Source of the DNA: Paracoccaceae bacterium
Lineage (GTDB): Bacteria > Pseudomonadota > Alphaproteobacteria > Rhodobacterales > Rhodobacteraceae
Assembly: GCA_003561595.1 (NCBI GenBank)
Contig: PWWF01000147.1
Coordinates: forward strand, 1 to 15,738
Length of the DNA: 15,738 bases
Reading direction: 5' to 3'
Under the pieces are notes generated by a model that worked only from the letters and a program-made list of their open reading frames with translations, had not been told where the DNA came from and did not search any database. The position numbers and the translations under genes are program-made. Shown one piece after another: positions 1 through 6,280 of the stretch (its first letter is position 1; the number at the start of each line of letters is the position of its first letter).

Positions 1-269
1 CATAGCCCTCAACCCACAGCCCAACCATGTCCGCTGCAAAGGCCGCGGAAAGGAAAACACGGGCCGATACCGAAAAAGCTCAGAATTTCCGCGACACGCA
101 GAGGTCTTCTTCGCGCAAGTCACCCCGGAAGGGCTCTTGCGATCCGTCCAGAGCGGACCGAACGCGCCCGCGCGCCCAGATCCCGAGAATCTGAGTGAGA
201 TTCATTTTTAGTGATATATTTCAATAAATTGAGGAATTTTCAGAAAAATACAAAATAACTCTTGACACG

Positions 270-299
270 GTGCGCATCAAAAACCGCCGTTTTGCGCAC
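270..299. repeat. Imperfect inverted repeat downstream of tRNA-Arg
   Basis: GTGCGC (270-275) pairs with GCGCAC (294-299), and inside it AAAAC (280-284) pairs with GTTTT (289-293). A four-base bulge (276-279) separates the two stems and the loop is CGCC. It lies 45 bases past the 3' end of the tRNA on the tRNA's strand, so it may act in transcription termination or processing. The U-tract is inside the hairpin rather than after it, so it is not a textbook terminator. Confidence 0.4.
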
Positions 300-310
300 T
301 CATATGCCCC

Positions 311-330
311 ATCTACACCTATCTACACTA
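311..330. repeat. 10-bp tandem direct repeat next to tRNA
   Basis: ATCTACAC occurs at 311-318 and again at 321-328, so the unit repeats with a 10-base period, one helical turn, ending 14 bases from the tRNA 3' end. Same-face repeats beside a tRNA 3' end are a usual arrangement for integrase arm sites, but no integrase gene is in the window. It may be chance. Confidence 0.3.
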
Positions 331-343
331 CAAAAGAAAAGTT

Positions 344-420
344 TGGCGACCCCGGAAGGACTCGAACCCTCAACCTGGCGATTAGAAGTCGCCTGCTCTA
401 TCCAGTTGAGCTACGGGGCC
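344..420 (-). tRNA. tRNA-Arg (anticodon TCT)
   Basis: Read on the minus strand, 420 to 344 folds into a complete 77-nt tRNA with an encoded CCA. The acceptor stem is GGCCCCG against CGGGGTC with one G-U pair, followed by discriminator G and CCA. The anticodon loop is CTTCTAA, which gives anticodon TCT, reading AGA and AGG arginine codons. The T-arm contains the usual GGTTCGAGTCC. AGA and AGG codons are rare in GC-rich alphaproteobacterial genes such as those here. The trailer beyond the CCA is U-rich. Confidence 0.96.
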
Positions 421-564
421 ATACACGTGCTGATGCGATCCGCCGCACTCACTGCATCGGGCGGGCTGATGCACGATATCATGTCACGGCAAGTCACAGG
501 CGGCATGATGGCGTGATCGGCAAAGATGCGCAAGGCTTGGTCTGGTGCACGGCCAGCAGACGCA

Positions 565-591
565 AATGGCGGCCAATCTTTGGCCGCCATT
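565..591 (-). terminator. Terminator downstream of rpmB
   Basis: A perfect 12-bp stem, AATGGCGGCCAA (565-576) with TTGGCCGCCATT (580-591), encloses a 3-base loop. On the minus strand it lies 28 bases after the rpmB stop codon and the stem runs straight into TTTG. The T-run is short, but the stem is long and GC-rich. It most likely ends rpmB transcription before the tRNA. Confidence 0.7.
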
Positions 592-618
592 GCACGCGAA
601 CCGTACATGGCGCGATGA

Positions 619-909
619 TCACGCAGCCGGTTGCTGTGCCTTTTTCAGATCGCGCTTGATCTGCAGGGCGTTCGGCGACAGTTCGTCATCCTTGGCGCGG
701 GCCAGATAGGCGTCCAGCCCCCCGCGATGATCCACCGAGCGCAGCGCTGCCGAGGACACGCGCAGCTTGAAGCTGCGGCCCAGCCCTTCGGAATGCAGCG
801 ACACATCCTGCAGGTTCGGCAAGAAGCGGCGACGCGTCTTGTTGTTGGCATGGCTTACATTGTTGCCCGTCATCGGGCCTTTTCCGGTCAGTTCGCAACG
901 GCGCGACAT
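619..909 (-). CDS. rpmB: 50S ribosomal protein L28
   Basis: L28 is a small basic protein of the large ribosomal subunit. The 96-residue product begins [20 protein letters not shown], the classic L28 start, followed by the [13 protein letters not shown] segment that contacts rRNA, and ends in a Lys-rich tail. Length fits alphaproteobacterial L28. The frame stays open upstream to 1074, but homology begins at the ATG at 909. Only one cysteine is present, so this is the form without zinc ligands. rpmG (L33), often a neighbour in other bacteria, is absent. A promoter at 1004-1032 and a leader hairpin at 964-988 precede it, and a strong hairpin follows, so it is probably transcribed alone. Confidence 0.97.
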   Translation of the reverse strand: MSRRCELTGKGPMTGNNVSHANNKTRRRFLPNLQDVSLHSEGLGRSFKLRVSSAALRSVDHRGGLDAYLARAKDDELSPNALQIKRDLKKAQQPAA

Positions 910-963
910 GGGTATGTTCCTCGTCTGGTGGCTGCCGAAGATGGCTGACGGCAAGCGCAAAGC

Positions 964-988
964 AAAAGGCATCGCCTGCGGCGATACC
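964..988 (-). promoter_or_regulatory. Terminator-shaped hairpin in the rpmB leader
   Basis: On the minus strand GGTATCGCC (988-980) pairs with GGCGATGCC (976-968) around the loop GCA, nine pairs with one G-U, and is followed at once by TTTT (967-964). It lies about 10 bases after the likely transcription start and 55 bases before the rpmB ATG. The shape is that of an intrinsic terminator or attenuator inside the leader. Confidence 0.5.
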
Positions 989-1003
989 GGTCTTGACGGC
1001 GCG

Positions 1004-1032
1004 CTTCTAGGCGCAATGCGCGGGGGCGTCAA
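1004..1032 (-). promoter_or_regulatory. Housekeeping promoter of rpmB
   Basis: On the minus strand TTGACG (1032-1027) is separated by 17 bases from TAGAAG (1009-1004). The -35 matches five of six consensus positions and the -10 four of six, without the final T, as is usual in Rhodobacterales. Predicted transcription starts near 998, giving a leader of roughly 88 bases before rpmB. Confidence 0.75.
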
Positions 1033-1045
1033 GCGATTCCGACGC

Positions 1046-1084
1046 GTGCAGGCGGGAATGACACCAGCCCGCATGTGCCTGCAC
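1046..1084 (-). other. Long hairpin just after the meaB stop codon
   Basis: GTGCAGGC (1046-1053) is the exact complement of GCCTGCAC (1077-1084), and GCGGG (1052-1056) can alternatively pair with CCCGC (1068-1072). It begins three bases after the meaB stop codon and ends close to the rpmB -35 box. No U-tract follows, so it may be a factor-dependent or weak terminator or an mRNA 3'-end stabiliser. Confidence 0.4.
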
Positions 1085-1086
1085 GA

Positions 1087-2079
1087 TCAGGGCGCAGCGG
1101 GGTCATCCCGCGCGATCATCTCCATCATCTGCGCCACCGCCCGCGCCGAGGTCATGCGTCCATGCGCGACCTTGTCGGACAATTCCTGCAAACGGGCGCG
1201 CGCGGCGGGGATGGTCAGCCGGGCAAGCAACGCCTCGCGCAGTTCGGCCTCGAACCAGAATCGCGCCTGTGCGGCGCGCGCGGCGTCCAGATGCCCGCCC
1301 GCGCGCCGCCAGTCGACCAGATCGCGCGCAGCGTCCCATACGGCCCTCAGCCCCGTCTGTTCCAGCGCCGAGACGGTCATCGCCTTGGGATAGCCCTCGG
1401 GGTCCTGCGGACGGCGGCGCAGCAGGCGCAGGGCACCGGCATAATCGGCGCAGGTGCGGGTGGCGGCCGGGGCCAGGTCGCCATCGGCCTTGTTGACCAC
1501 GATCATGTCGGCCACTTCCATGATGCCGCGCTTGACGCCCTGCAATTCATCACCCCCTCCGGGGGCCATCAACAGCAGGAAGACATCCGACATCTCGGCC
1601 ACCATGGTTTCGGACTGGCCGACACCGACCGTCTCGATCAGCACGACATCGAACCCGGCGGCTTCGCAGATGGCCACGGCCTCGCGCGTGCGCCGCGCGA
1701 CTCCGCCCAGATGCGTCTGGCTGGGGCTGGGGCGGATGAATGCCTGCGGTGCGCGGGCGAGTTGCTCCATCCGGGTCTTGTCACCCAGGATCGAGCCGCC
1801 CGTGCGCGCCGAGGTCGGGTCCACCGCCAGCACGGCCACGCGCAACCCCTGCGCGATCAGCATGAGCCCGAAGCTTTCGATGAAGGTGGATTTGCCCACG
1901 CCCGGCGTGCCCGACAGGCCGATGCGGATGGCCATGCGCCCGGATTGGCGCAGATGCTCCAGCAGGGCCGTGGCTTCTGCGCGATGCTCGGGGCGGGTGC
2001 TTTCGACGAGGGTAATCGCGCGCGCGAGCGCGCGGCGTTTGCCCGCCCGCACATCCTCTGCCAGTGTCACGATATCCAT
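1087..2079 (-). CDS. meaB: MeaB/ArgK-family GTPase, methylmalonyl-CoA mutase chaperone
   Basis: A cytoplasmic G3E-type P-loop GTPase that, in this family, gates loading and protection of the adenosylcobalamin cofactor in methylmalonyl-CoA mutase. In alphaproteobacteria this mutase works in propionate breakdown and the ethylmalonyl-CoA pathway. The 330-residue product shows the Walker A motif GTPGVGKST (57-65), DPTS (87-90), the switch segment ETVGVGQSE (149-157) and the guanine-specificity motif NKAD (196-199), followed by a helical C-terminal dimerisation region. Length matches the family. I chose the ATG at 2079 because homology begins nearby and AGGGGC lies just upstream; the frame stays open to 2313 but that part looks like leader DNA. 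No mutase gene is in the window, so the partner must be elsewhere. Confidence 0.93.
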   Translation of the reverse strand: MDIVTLAEDVRAGKRRALARAITLVESTRPEHRAEATALLEHLRQSGRMAIRIGLSGTPGVGKSTFIESFGLMLIAQGLRVAVLAVDPTSARTGGSILGDKTRMEQLARAPQAFIRPSPSQTHLGGVARRTREAVAICEAAGFDVVLIETVGVGQSETMVAEMSDVFLLLMAPGGGDELQGVKRGIMEVADMIVVNKADGDLAPAATRTCADYAGALRLLRRRPQDPEGYPKAMTVSALEQTGLRAVWDAARDLVDWRRAGGHLDAARAAQARFWFEAELREALLARLTIPAARARLQELSDKVAHGRMTSARAVAQMMEMIARDDPAAP

Positions 2080-2090
2080 GGATGCCCCTG

Positions 2091-2118
2091 CCCGTCTGCC
2101 CGTCTGTCTGCCTGCCTG
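2091..2118. repeat. Short CTG-type tandem repeats in the meaB leader
   Basis: CCCGTCTG occurs twice in tandem (2091-2106), followed by TCTG, CCTG and CCTG (2107-2118). The tract begins 12 bases before the meaB ATG, next to its ribosome site, so changes in copy number would alter leader length but not the reading frame from the chosen start. Confidence 0.5.
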
Positions 2119-2140
2119 TTTCTGGACCATTGCAGCGCAG

Positions 2141-2169
2141 AATGTCCAGAGAGGGCGGGCTGGTGGCAA
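2141..2169 (-). promoter_or_regulatory. Possible meaB promoter
   Basis: On the minus strand TTGCCA (2169-2164) is followed after 17 bases by GACATT (2146-2141). The match is only moderate (four and three of six). It sits just downstream of the hairpin repeat at 2178-2240, which would separate it from rpsO. Confidence 0.3.
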
Positions 2170-2177
2170 GCGTTGCG

Positions 2178-2240
2178 TGGGGGCTTTGCCCCCGTCCCGC
2201 AAGCGGGACTCCCCCAGGATATTTGTCACAAAGATGAAAT
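2178..2240. repeat. Intergenic double-hairpin repeat of Rhodobacterales type
   Basis: Two hairpins lie side by side. GGGGGC-TTT-GCCCCC (2179-2193) is followed with no gap by GTCCCGC-AA-GCGGGAC (2194-2209), and then by CCCCCAGGATATTT and CAAAGATGAAA (2211-2239). From general knowledge of Rhodobacteraceae genomes, this arrangement of GC hairpins followed by CCCCCAGGATATTT is a scattered intergenic element. Only one full copy is in this window. It sits between the rpsO terminator and meaB. Confidence 0.6.
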
Positions 2241-2248
2241 GGGGAACG

Positions 2249-2274
2249 AAAAACGCCCGCCGGTGGGGCGGGCG
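2249..2274 (-). terminator. Intrinsic terminator of rpsO
   Basis: On the minus strand CGCCCGCC pairs with GGCGGGCG in a perfect 8-bp stem with a 5-base loop, followed by TTTTT (2253-2249). It begins 22 bases after the rpsO stop codon and is a textbook Rho-independent terminator. Confidence 0.9.
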
Positions 2275-2296
2275 CTCGGTCAGATCGGGTCCGGCA

Positions 2297-2566
2297 TCAG
2301 CGGCGGATGCCAAGCTTGCCGATCAGGTCGCGATAGCGCCCTTCGTCCTTGGCGCGCAGATAGTCGAGCAGTTTGCGGCGGGTGGCCACGAGTTTCAGCA
2401 GCCCACGGCGGGAATGGTTGTCCTTCTTGTGGGTCTTGAAATGCTCGGTCAGGTTGGCGATGCGCTTGGTCAGCACGGCGACCTGAACTTCCGGCGAGCC
2501 GGTATCGCCCTCGGCGCGGGCGAAATCCTTGATCGTCTGTTCCTTGTCTTCTGCAGTGATCGACAT
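2297..2566 (-). CDS. rpsO: 30S ribosomal protein S15
   Basis: S15 binds the 16S rRNA central domain early in small-subunit assembly. The 89-residue product is the standard family length and carries the hallmark segments [11 protein letters not shown] (20-30), [19 protein letters not shown] (39-57) and the C-terminal [12 protein letters not shown]. The ATG at 2566 has a strong AGGAGA eight bases upstream; the frame extends to 2785 but without homology. In many bacteria rpsO is followed by pnp; here its own terminator and then meaB follow, so pnp must be elsewhere. S15 in other species represses its own translation through a leader pseudoknot; I did not recognise such a fold here. Confidence 0.98.
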   Translation of the reverse strand: MSITAEDKEQTIKDFARAEGDTGSPEVQVAVLTKRIANLTEHFKTHKKDNHSRRGLLKLVATRRKLLDYLRAKDEGRYRDLIGKLGIRR

Positions 2567-2839
2567 CGGAATCTCCTTGTTGTGAGAGGGTGAAGGCGCA
2601 GGCCGGGATGTCGTCCAGCAAGGCCCTTTAGGGATGTGCGAGCGCACAAGCACGGTGTCTAGACCAGGTGATGGCTGAAGAAAACCCCCTTTTCGGGCCT
2701 GCCCTCGCACGCGTGCCCAAGCGAGCGGATGCGTTAACCAGTCTTGCAGGTCGCGAGGGAAAAGGCGCGCGCGATGTGGCATCATGGACAGCGGTGGGAA
2801 TGCAGGCGCTTTGCCTGATATGGGGAAGGGTCACGGATC

Positions 2840-3655
2840 ATGTGGTTAATCTTTGCATTGGTATCGGCCGCGGGCGCGGCCGCGATCATGGATGGCTTGT
2901 CCGGCGGGGCCCATGACGACAATGAGGACGAACGCATTCACAGCAGTGATGAAGACCCACCTGAAAAGCCGCCTGTGCCCCAGATCCTGTATGCCGGGGA
3001 TGACGGCGGGGTCCTGCGCGGGTCGGGCGCGGGGGACACGCTGATCGGGGGTGCGGGCGATGACACGCTGATCGGCAATGGCGGCGACGTGAAACTGATC
3101 GCCGGGTCAGGTGACAACCATCTGATCGGCGGCGAAGGCGACGATACGCTGATCGGCGGTGCGGGCGATGACACCCTTCAGGGGGGCGCGGGCGATGACC
3201 TGTTGATCGGGGGTGGCGGGTCCAATGTCATGTTCGGGGGTGGCGGCAATGACACTCTGGTTGGCGCGCATCTGGACAAGGACGGGCGTGATGGCAGCGG
3301 GCCGGGTTTCCTGAACGGGGGCGCGGGGGATGACCTGCTTATTGCCGGACAGGGCGATATGCTGAGCGGCGGTGAGGGCGAGGATATCTTTGCGTTGGGT
3401 GACTGGCTGGCCGGTGGGGAGCCTGCGACGATCCTTGACTATACACCAGGTGAGGACCGGATCGCGCTGCATTATGATCCCGCGCGCGGCGATGCGCCCG
3501 AAATCTCTGTGACGCATGATGGCGATGACCCTGACAGGGCCGAAATCCGCCTGGACGGGCGGGTCATCGCCTATGTCGCCAATGCCCCACATCTGACAGC
3601 AGGGGACGTCGGCCTGGAATCAGGCCTGCCCGATGCGCTGATCGCAGCGCAATAG
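2840..3655 (+). CDS. Small RTX-type calcium-binding protein with N-terminal membrane segment
   Basis: A 271-residue protein made largely of glycine-aspartate nonapeptides of the GGxGxDxLx type (about residues 61-187, roughly ten copies), which in RTX proteins bind Ca2+ and fold into a parallel beta-roll outside the cell. It starts with a hydrophobic segment (1-20) that could be a signal peptide or anchor, then a very acidic Asp/Glu/Pro linker (25-47). After the repeats comes a DxF/ILDYxPGEDRIAL element (about 182-210), as in serralysin-type C-terminal domains. No enzymatic domain is visible. RTX proteins usually leave through type I secretion by a C-terminal signal; no such transporter is in this window, and the N-terminal segment suggests Sec export instead. 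GGAAGGG lies ahead of the ATG. The role is unknown; matrix or surface binding is a guess. Confidence 0.85.
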   Translation: MWLIFALVSAAGAAAIMDGLSGGAHDDNEDERIHSSDEDPPEKPPVPQILYAGDDGGVLRGSGAGDTLIGGAGDDTLIGNGGDVKLIAGSGDNHLIGGEGDDTLIGGAGDDTLQGGAGDDLLIGGGGSNVMFGGGGNDTLVGAHLDKDGRDGSGPGFLNGGAGDDLLIAGQGDMLSGGEGEDIFALGDWLAGGEPATILDYTPGEDRIALHYDPARGDAPEISVTHDGDDPDRAEIRLDGRVIAYVANAPHLTAGDVGLESGLPDALIAAQ

Positions 3656-3680
3656 GGCATGGGCCCGATCTGTTCCACGT

Positions 3681-4109
3681 TCAGCGCACCGAGACGACCT
3701 CAACCGCGAAGGTCAGGTCCTGCCCGGCCAGCGGATGGTTCGCATCCAGCGTCACGGCCTCTTGCTTGACCTCGGTGATGGTGACGGGGATGGCGCGGCC
3801 TTCGGGCGTCTGCATCTGCAGCCGTGTGCCCGGCTCCAGCGGAATATCATCGGGAAACTGTTCGCGCGGCACATCCTGACAGGCCTGCGGCTGATACTCG
3901 CCATAGGCTTCGGCGCTGGGGATGGTCACGGTCTTCTGCTCCCCCTCGGCCATGCCATCGATGGCGCGGTCCAGCCCGGGGATGATCGTGCCCGAGCCAA
4001 GCTCGAATTCCAGCGGCTCGCGCCCTTCGGAACTGTCAAAGACCGATCCGTCGTTCAGGGTGCCGGTGTAATGAATTTGCACGGTATTGCCGGCCGTGGC
4101 CTGCGTCAT
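3681..4109 (-). CDS. FKBP-type peptidyl-prolyl cis-trans isomerase, SlyD-like
   Basis: A 142-residue cytoplasmic prolyl isomerase that speeds protein folding. The FKBP core shows HYTGTLNDGSVFDSS (13-27), PLEFELGSGTIIPGLDRAI (32-50), GMAEGE (52-57) and AYGEYQP (68-74). Residues about 72-118 form the insert-in-flap domain that gives SlyD-type enzymes their chaperone activity, and DANHPLAGQDLTFAVEV (122-138) is the usual closing strand. The histidine/cysteine-rich metal-binding tail of E. coli SlyD is missing, so nickel handling is unlikely. I chose the ATG at 4109, preceded by GGAAGGA; the longer frame to 4289 has no homology. It is convergent with the RTX gene (25-base gap) and divergent from trmB. 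Confidence 0.92.
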   Translation of the reverse strand: MTQATAGNTVQIHYTGTLNDGSVFDSSEGREPLEFELGSGTIIPGLDRAIDGMAEGEQKTVTIPSAEAYGEYQPQACQDVPREQFPDDIPLEPGTRLQMQTPEGRAIPVTITEVKQEAVTLDANHPLAGQDLTFAVEVVSVR

Positions 4110-4234
4110 GGGATATCCTTCCGATTTGGGGGGGGTGTGAGTGTGCAGAGGCGCGCAGACTCGCACGGTTGCTCTGTAAGGGAACCATGCCCCGTCATGG
4201 CCTGATTGTAAACCCGCGCCCTTGAGACGGCGGG

Positions 4235-4263
4235 TTGACGCGGACCCGGACGCCCGGCATATC
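4235..4263 (+). promoter_or_regulatory. Likely trmB promoter
   Basis: TTGACG (4235-4240) is followed after 17 bases by CATATC (4258-4263). The -35 is strong and the -10 weak. Transcription would start near 4270, leaving a short leader that contains GGAG (4278-4281) six bases before the trmB ATG. Confidence 0.4.
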
Positions 4264-4287
4264 CGCGCCCGTCTGTCGGAGCATAGC

Positions 4288-4992
4288 ATGACCTCACCGA
4301 ATGAAAGCCGAAATTTCTATGGCCGGATCAAGGGCAAGGCGCTGCGACCAGCGCAGCGCCGCTATCTGGATGAGGATCTGGCGGCGCTGCAGCCCCAGGG
4401 CGTCAGCCGCGACGAAAACCCGGCGCGCGACCCGGTCGATCCCGCGCGTTTCTTTGGCGATGCGCGCCCGCTCTGGCTGGAGGTGGGCTTTGGCGGCGGC
4501 GAGCATCTGGTGCACCAGTGCCAGACGCACCCGGAGCGCGGCTATATCGGCTGCGAGCCCTATATCAACGGGGTGGCCATGGCGCTGGGCAAGATCCGGC
4601 GCGAAGGCGTGCGCAATCTGCGAATCCACCCCTGGGATGTGCGCGATCTGTTCGATGTGCTGCCGGATCGCTGCCTGTCGGGCGCGTTTCTGCTTTATCC
4701 CGACCCCTGGCCCAAGGCGCGCCACCATCGCCGCAGATTCGTCACGCCCGAATATCTGGAGCCGCTGGCGCGGGTGATGCGCGCGGATGCCGTGCTGCAT
4801 GTGGCCACTGACATCCCCGATTATGTGCGCCAGACGTTGGAAGAGGTCCCGCCCGCCGGATTCGACTGCCTGACCCCCACGCCAGAAGATTGGGCGCAGC
4901 CATGGGAGGGCTGGTTCTCGACCCGGTATGAGCAAAAGGCCCTGCGCGAAGGGCGCAACCCGCATTACCTGCGCTTCCGGCGCAAGGGGTAG
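4288..4992 (+). CDS. trmB: tRNA (guanine-N7-)-methyltransferase TrmB
   Basis: Uses S-adenosylmethionine to make m7G at position 46 in the variable loop of many tRNAs. The 234-residue product has the N-terminal RNFYGRIKGKALR segment of alphaproteobacterial TrmB, the SAM-binding loop EVGFGGGE (65-72), GCEPY (88-92), the catalytic block YPDPWPKARHHRRRF (137-151) and the C-terminal TRYEQKAL (212-219). Length fits the family. The ATG at 4288 has GGAG six bases upstream; an upstream in-frame ATG at 4222 would add 22 residues without homology and overlaps the putative promoter. It runs convergently into the alpha/beta hydrolase gene with only three bases between the stop codons. No sign of damage. 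Confidence 0.96.
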   Translation: MTSPNESRNFYGRIKGKALRPAQRRYLDEDLAALQPQGVSRDENPARDPVDPARFFGDARPLWLEVGFGGGEHLVHQCQTHPERGYIGCEPYINGVAMALGKIRREGVRNLRIHPWDVRDLFDVLPDRCLSGAFLLYPDPWPKARHHRRRFVTPEYLEPLARVMRADAVLHVATDIPDYVRQTLEEVPPAGFDCLTPTPEDWAQPWEGWFSTRYEQKALREGRNPHYLRFRRKG

Positions 4993-4995
4993 CGC

Positions 4996-5928
4996 TCAGG
5001 GCGCGTGGGCGTCGAACAGCGCCACGATCCGGTCCAGGAACGGCGCGCGGATCGGATCACGCTCGAACAACAACTCGTGCAGCCCGCCATCAAAGATATC
5101 CAGCGTGCCGCCCGGCCAGGCGGCCAAGCGCGCCTCGATCGCTTCGGATGCGACGATTCGCTCGCGCGTGCCCAGCCCGCAATAGGCCGGGATCTCTGGC
5201 GCGGGCAATTGCGCCAGCACGGCTGTTTCGGCCAGCGCCGCGACCAGCCAGCGCAGGCTGGGGGCGCCCAATCGCAATTCGGGATGCGCGGCCACCTGTG
5301 CCTGCATCCAGGCATAGCGGTTCGGGTCGGTGGTCAACTCGTTATCGTCGAACGCATTGTCCCATAGCCGGAATTCGACCCCCGCGCCCGGCACCTCGCG
5401 CAGGTCCATCCGCGCCAGCCCCAGCACCCGCGTCATCGCAACCACGGCGCGGCGCGTGGCGGTGCTGAGCCGCAGGCCCCACATCGGCGCGCTGAACGCG
5501 ACCGCGCGCGGCGCAAAGCCGTCGGTCAGCGCGCGCAGTGCGATGCAGCCGCCCATGGAATGCGCAAGCGCAAAGCGCGGCGCATCCGGGGCGACCTGAT
5601 TTAGCACGTCGCGCAAGACGGCCACATCGCGCTGATAATGGGCGAAATCAGGCACATCCCCCAGAAGCGGCTTGCCCGCCAACCGGTCGGACAGCCCCTG
5701 CCCGCGCCAGTCGATCACCACCGCGCCATAGCCGCGCGCAGCCAGATCAGCCACGACCGGGGCGTATTTCTCGATCACCTCGGTCCGGCCCGGAAAGACC
5801 GCGACCATGCCTTTCGGCCCCGCAGGCCAGATCGCCAGCCGCAGGCGCGTGCCATCCGAGGCATCACGCCAGATCATGTCGGCCGGGGGCAGACCACCGG
5901 CCACCTGCGTGAAATAGGGCGCGGACAT
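4996..5928 (-). CDS. Alpha/beta hydrolase, lysophospholipase (PldB)-like
   Basis: A 310-residue serine hydrolase of the alpha/beta fold, closest in architecture to lysophospholipase L2 and monoglyceride lipase. Visible elements are the oxyanion region VAVFPGRTE (42-50), DWRGQGLSDR (73-82), the nucleophile elbow AHSMGG with Ser124, and the C-terminal GGLHELLFE with His284. The acid position reads GTRERIV with Glu256 where the family more often has Asp. No signal peptide is seen, so it should act in the cytoplasm or at the inner face of the membrane. The ATG at 5928 shares its A with the TGA stop of the upstream SCP2 gene, which implies translational coupling. The substrate cannot be read from sequence; a lipid ester is plausible given the SCP2 neighbour. 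Confidence 0.88.
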   Translation of the reverse strand: MSAPYFTQVAGGLPPADMIWRDASDGTRLRLAIWPAGPKGMVAVFPGRTEVIEKYAPVVADLAARGYGAVVIDWRGQGLSDRLAGKPLLGDVPDFAHYQRDVAVLRDVLNQVAPDAPRFALAHSMGGCIALRALTDGFAPRAVAFSAPMWGLRLSTATRRAVVAMTRVLGLARMDLREVPGAGVEFRLWDNAFDDNELTTDPNRYAWMQAQVAAHPELRLGAPSLRWLVAALAETAVLAQLPAPEIPAYCGLGTRERIVASEAIEARLAAWPGGTLDIFDGGLHELLFERDPIRAPFLDRIVALFDAHAP

Positions 5929-6215
5929 CAGCTCAGGGCAGACCCGAGCTTCATTGCCATGCCCATATTGCCCTCGATCTTCAGCTTGCCGGTCATAAAG
6001 GCCGCGGTGGGGTTCACATCGCCCTCGATGATGCCCTGGAATGTCTCGGCGCTGGCGATCATGGTGACATCGGCATCTTCATCGCCCTCGCGCACACCGT
6101 TTTCATCCACCATGATGGTGCCTTCGCCCTTGATCTCGAACTTGGCCGTGCCGTCGAACCCGTCCGACAGGCGTTCGCTCAGCGCGGTGATTGCGTGGGA
6201 AATGATCTCGCTCAT
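5928..6215 (-). CDS. SCP2 sterol-binding domain protein
   Basis: A 95-residue stand-alone SCP2 domain, the compact fold with a hydrophobic tunnel that binds fatty acyl chains, sterols or other lipids. Typical segments are FDGTAKFEIKGEGTIMVDENG (20-40), DADVTMIASAETFQGIIEGDVNP (47-69) and AFMTGKLKIEGNMGMAMKLG (72-91). No signal peptide or membrane segment is present. The ATG at 6215 is preceded by CGGAG. It is the first gene of a two-gene unit with the hydrolase, whose start codon overlaps its stop by one base. Bacterial single-domain SCP2 proteins are poorly understood; lipid carriage or presentation to the hydrolase is an inference from the overlap. Confidence 0.92.
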   Translation of the reverse strand: MSEIISHAITALSERLSDGFDGTAKFEIKGEGTIMVDENGVREGDEDADVTMIASAETFQGIIEGDVNPTAAFMTGKLKIEGNMGMAMKLGSALS

Positions 6216-6280
6216 GGATATACTCCGATTTGTGATACCGCAGGTCTGGAAACATGCGGCCTTTGCGTTACACTCGGAAT

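Larger units (their letters stand above)
1..343. other. AT-rich stretch without a supported gene
   Basis: No convincing coding region is visible. Several frames stay open for 40-65 codons (for example plus-strand 27-194), but none resembles a family I know and none has a clear ribosome site. Base composition changes within it: 1-180 is GC-rich, while about 190-345 is clearly AT-rich compared with the rest of the window. It holds a 6-bp inverted repeat followed by five T (187-209), an imperfect 11-bp hairpin (270-299) and a 10-bp tandem direct repeat (311-330). It lies on the 3' side of the minus-strand tRNA-Arg, so it could be tRNA trailer and terminator DNA, or the edge of something integrated at the tRNA; neither can be settled here. 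Confidence 0.5.

Noticed and set aside
27..194. Possible 55-residue basic protein on the plus strand, ending in a weak inverted repeat with T-run
   Set aside because: No ribosome site, no known family, other frames are equally open, and the terminator stem has only two G-C pairs.
80..205. 41-codon minus-strand frame starting MNLTQILGIW
   Set aside because: No ribosome site before the ATG and no resemblance to a known small protein; support is too thin to list as a gene.
2080..2313. Upstream extension of meaB by 78 codons
   Set aside because: The added residues match no MeaB N-terminus, cover the intergenic repeat and the rpsO terminator, and the ATG at 2079 has a ribosome site.
1075..2439. 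Long open frame of 454 codons on the plus strand
   Set aside because: It is antisense to meaB and rpsO, which are unmistakable. Its translation is rich in Arg, Gly, His and Ala without any family motif, typical of a GC-rich shadow frame.
2733..2739. GTTAAC half-site upstream of the RTX gene as a CtrA site
   Set aside because: The second half at the required spacing is absent (TTGC instead of TTAA).
3020..3400. Repeated DNA that could suggest a CRISPR array or satellite
   Set aside because: The repeats are 27-base in-frame units encoding RTX nonapeptides, without constant repeats and unique spacers.
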